From: Cryomorphaceae bacterium
GTDB taxonomy: Bacteria; Bacteroidota; Bacteroidia; Flavobacteriales; Schleiferiaceae
Direction of reading: 5' to 3'
NCBI GenBank assembly: GCA_003455605.1
Contig: DMQR01000058.1
Span: 1-5,899 of the forward strand
DNA length: 5,899 nt
Both the position numbers and the translations under genes were made by a program. The notes beneath the pieces are model-generated. The model was not told where the DNA came from, made no database searches, and saw nothing but the letters and a program-made list of their open reading frames with translations. This document shows, in pieces, positions 5,851 through 5,899 of the stretch; position 1 is the first letter of the stretch, and each line of letters begins with the position of its first letter.

Positions 5851-5899
5851 TACATGATAAGAAAAAGCCGCCCCGGGGGCGGCTTTTTCTTATCATGTA
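5851..5899. terminator. Strong, probably bidirectional intrinsic terminator (49-nt perfect inverted repeat)
   Basis: Arms 5851-5874 and 5876-5899 are exact reverse complements over 24 bases, separated by a single G. As RNA it would fold with a GC-rich inner stem (GCCGCC/GGCGGC, loop CCGGG) flanked by AAAAA on the left and TTTTT on the right. The T-run serves plus-strand transcripts from the nhaC-MFS unit, and the A-run does the same for transcripts entering from the right, which suggests a convergent gene beyond the window. The outer arm (TACATGATAAG and its complement) extends pairing well past what termination needs, and the repeat may continue past the window edge. Confidence 0.9.

Noticed and set aside
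1..5899. Mobile element, CRISPR, tRNA/rRNA, toxin-antitoxin or phage-defence signatures
   Set aside because: All five coding regions belong to known housekeeping or transport families, gaps are under 80 bp, and I saw no transposase, repeat-spacer pattern, tRNA-like fold or nuclease domain.

Overview
The window looks like an ordinary chromosomal stretch from a member of the Bacteroidota, probably a free-living, perhaps marine, flavobacterium-like lineage. The evidence is threefold. The protein families and their order fit the phylum: a NamZ/DUF1343 peptidoglycan hydrolase, a LolC/E-type FtsX permease, a CBS-domain cystathionine/cysteine synthase, and an NhaC antiporter. The genes generally lack well-spaced Shine-Dalgarno sequences. 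One intergenic site is an exact match to the Bacteroidota -7 box TAnnTTTG. The genus assignment is a guess.

Layout. Positions 1-507 (minus strand) hold the N-terminal part of an exported NamZ-like exo-N-acetylmuramidase that runs off the left edge. Divergent from it and overlapping its 5' end by 20 bp is an FtsX-family ABC permease of the lipoprotein-release type (488-1705, plus). After a 35-bp gap with a good -7 box comes a 456-residue PLP enzyme with two C-terminal CBS domains (1741-3111). A 78-bp spacer with two small hairpins follows. Then come an NhaC-family antiporter (3190-4623) and an MFS transporter (4616-5821) that overlap by 8 bp and must be co-transcribed. The window closes with a 49-nt perfect inverted repeat (5851-5899) that is a strong, probably bidirectional, intrinsic terminator.

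How the genes work together. The left pair concerns the cell envelope: peptidoglycan fragment turnover, and transport or release at the inner membrane. The right three may form one unit: a sulfur amino acid enzyme followed by two translationally coupled secondary transporters. Because some NhaC-family proteins have been predicted to carry amino acids rather than only Na+/H+, an amino acid uptake/export role linked to the PLP enzyme is a reasonable hypothesis, but the sequence does not prove it.

I see no mobile element, CRISPR array, RNA gene, toxin-antitoxin pair or defence system, and no clear sign of a novel system. The points most worth a second look are the 5'-to-5' gene overlap, the adenosyl-ligand signature in both CBS domains, the possible linkage of NhaC plus MFS to sulfur metabolism, and the long terminal palindrome.
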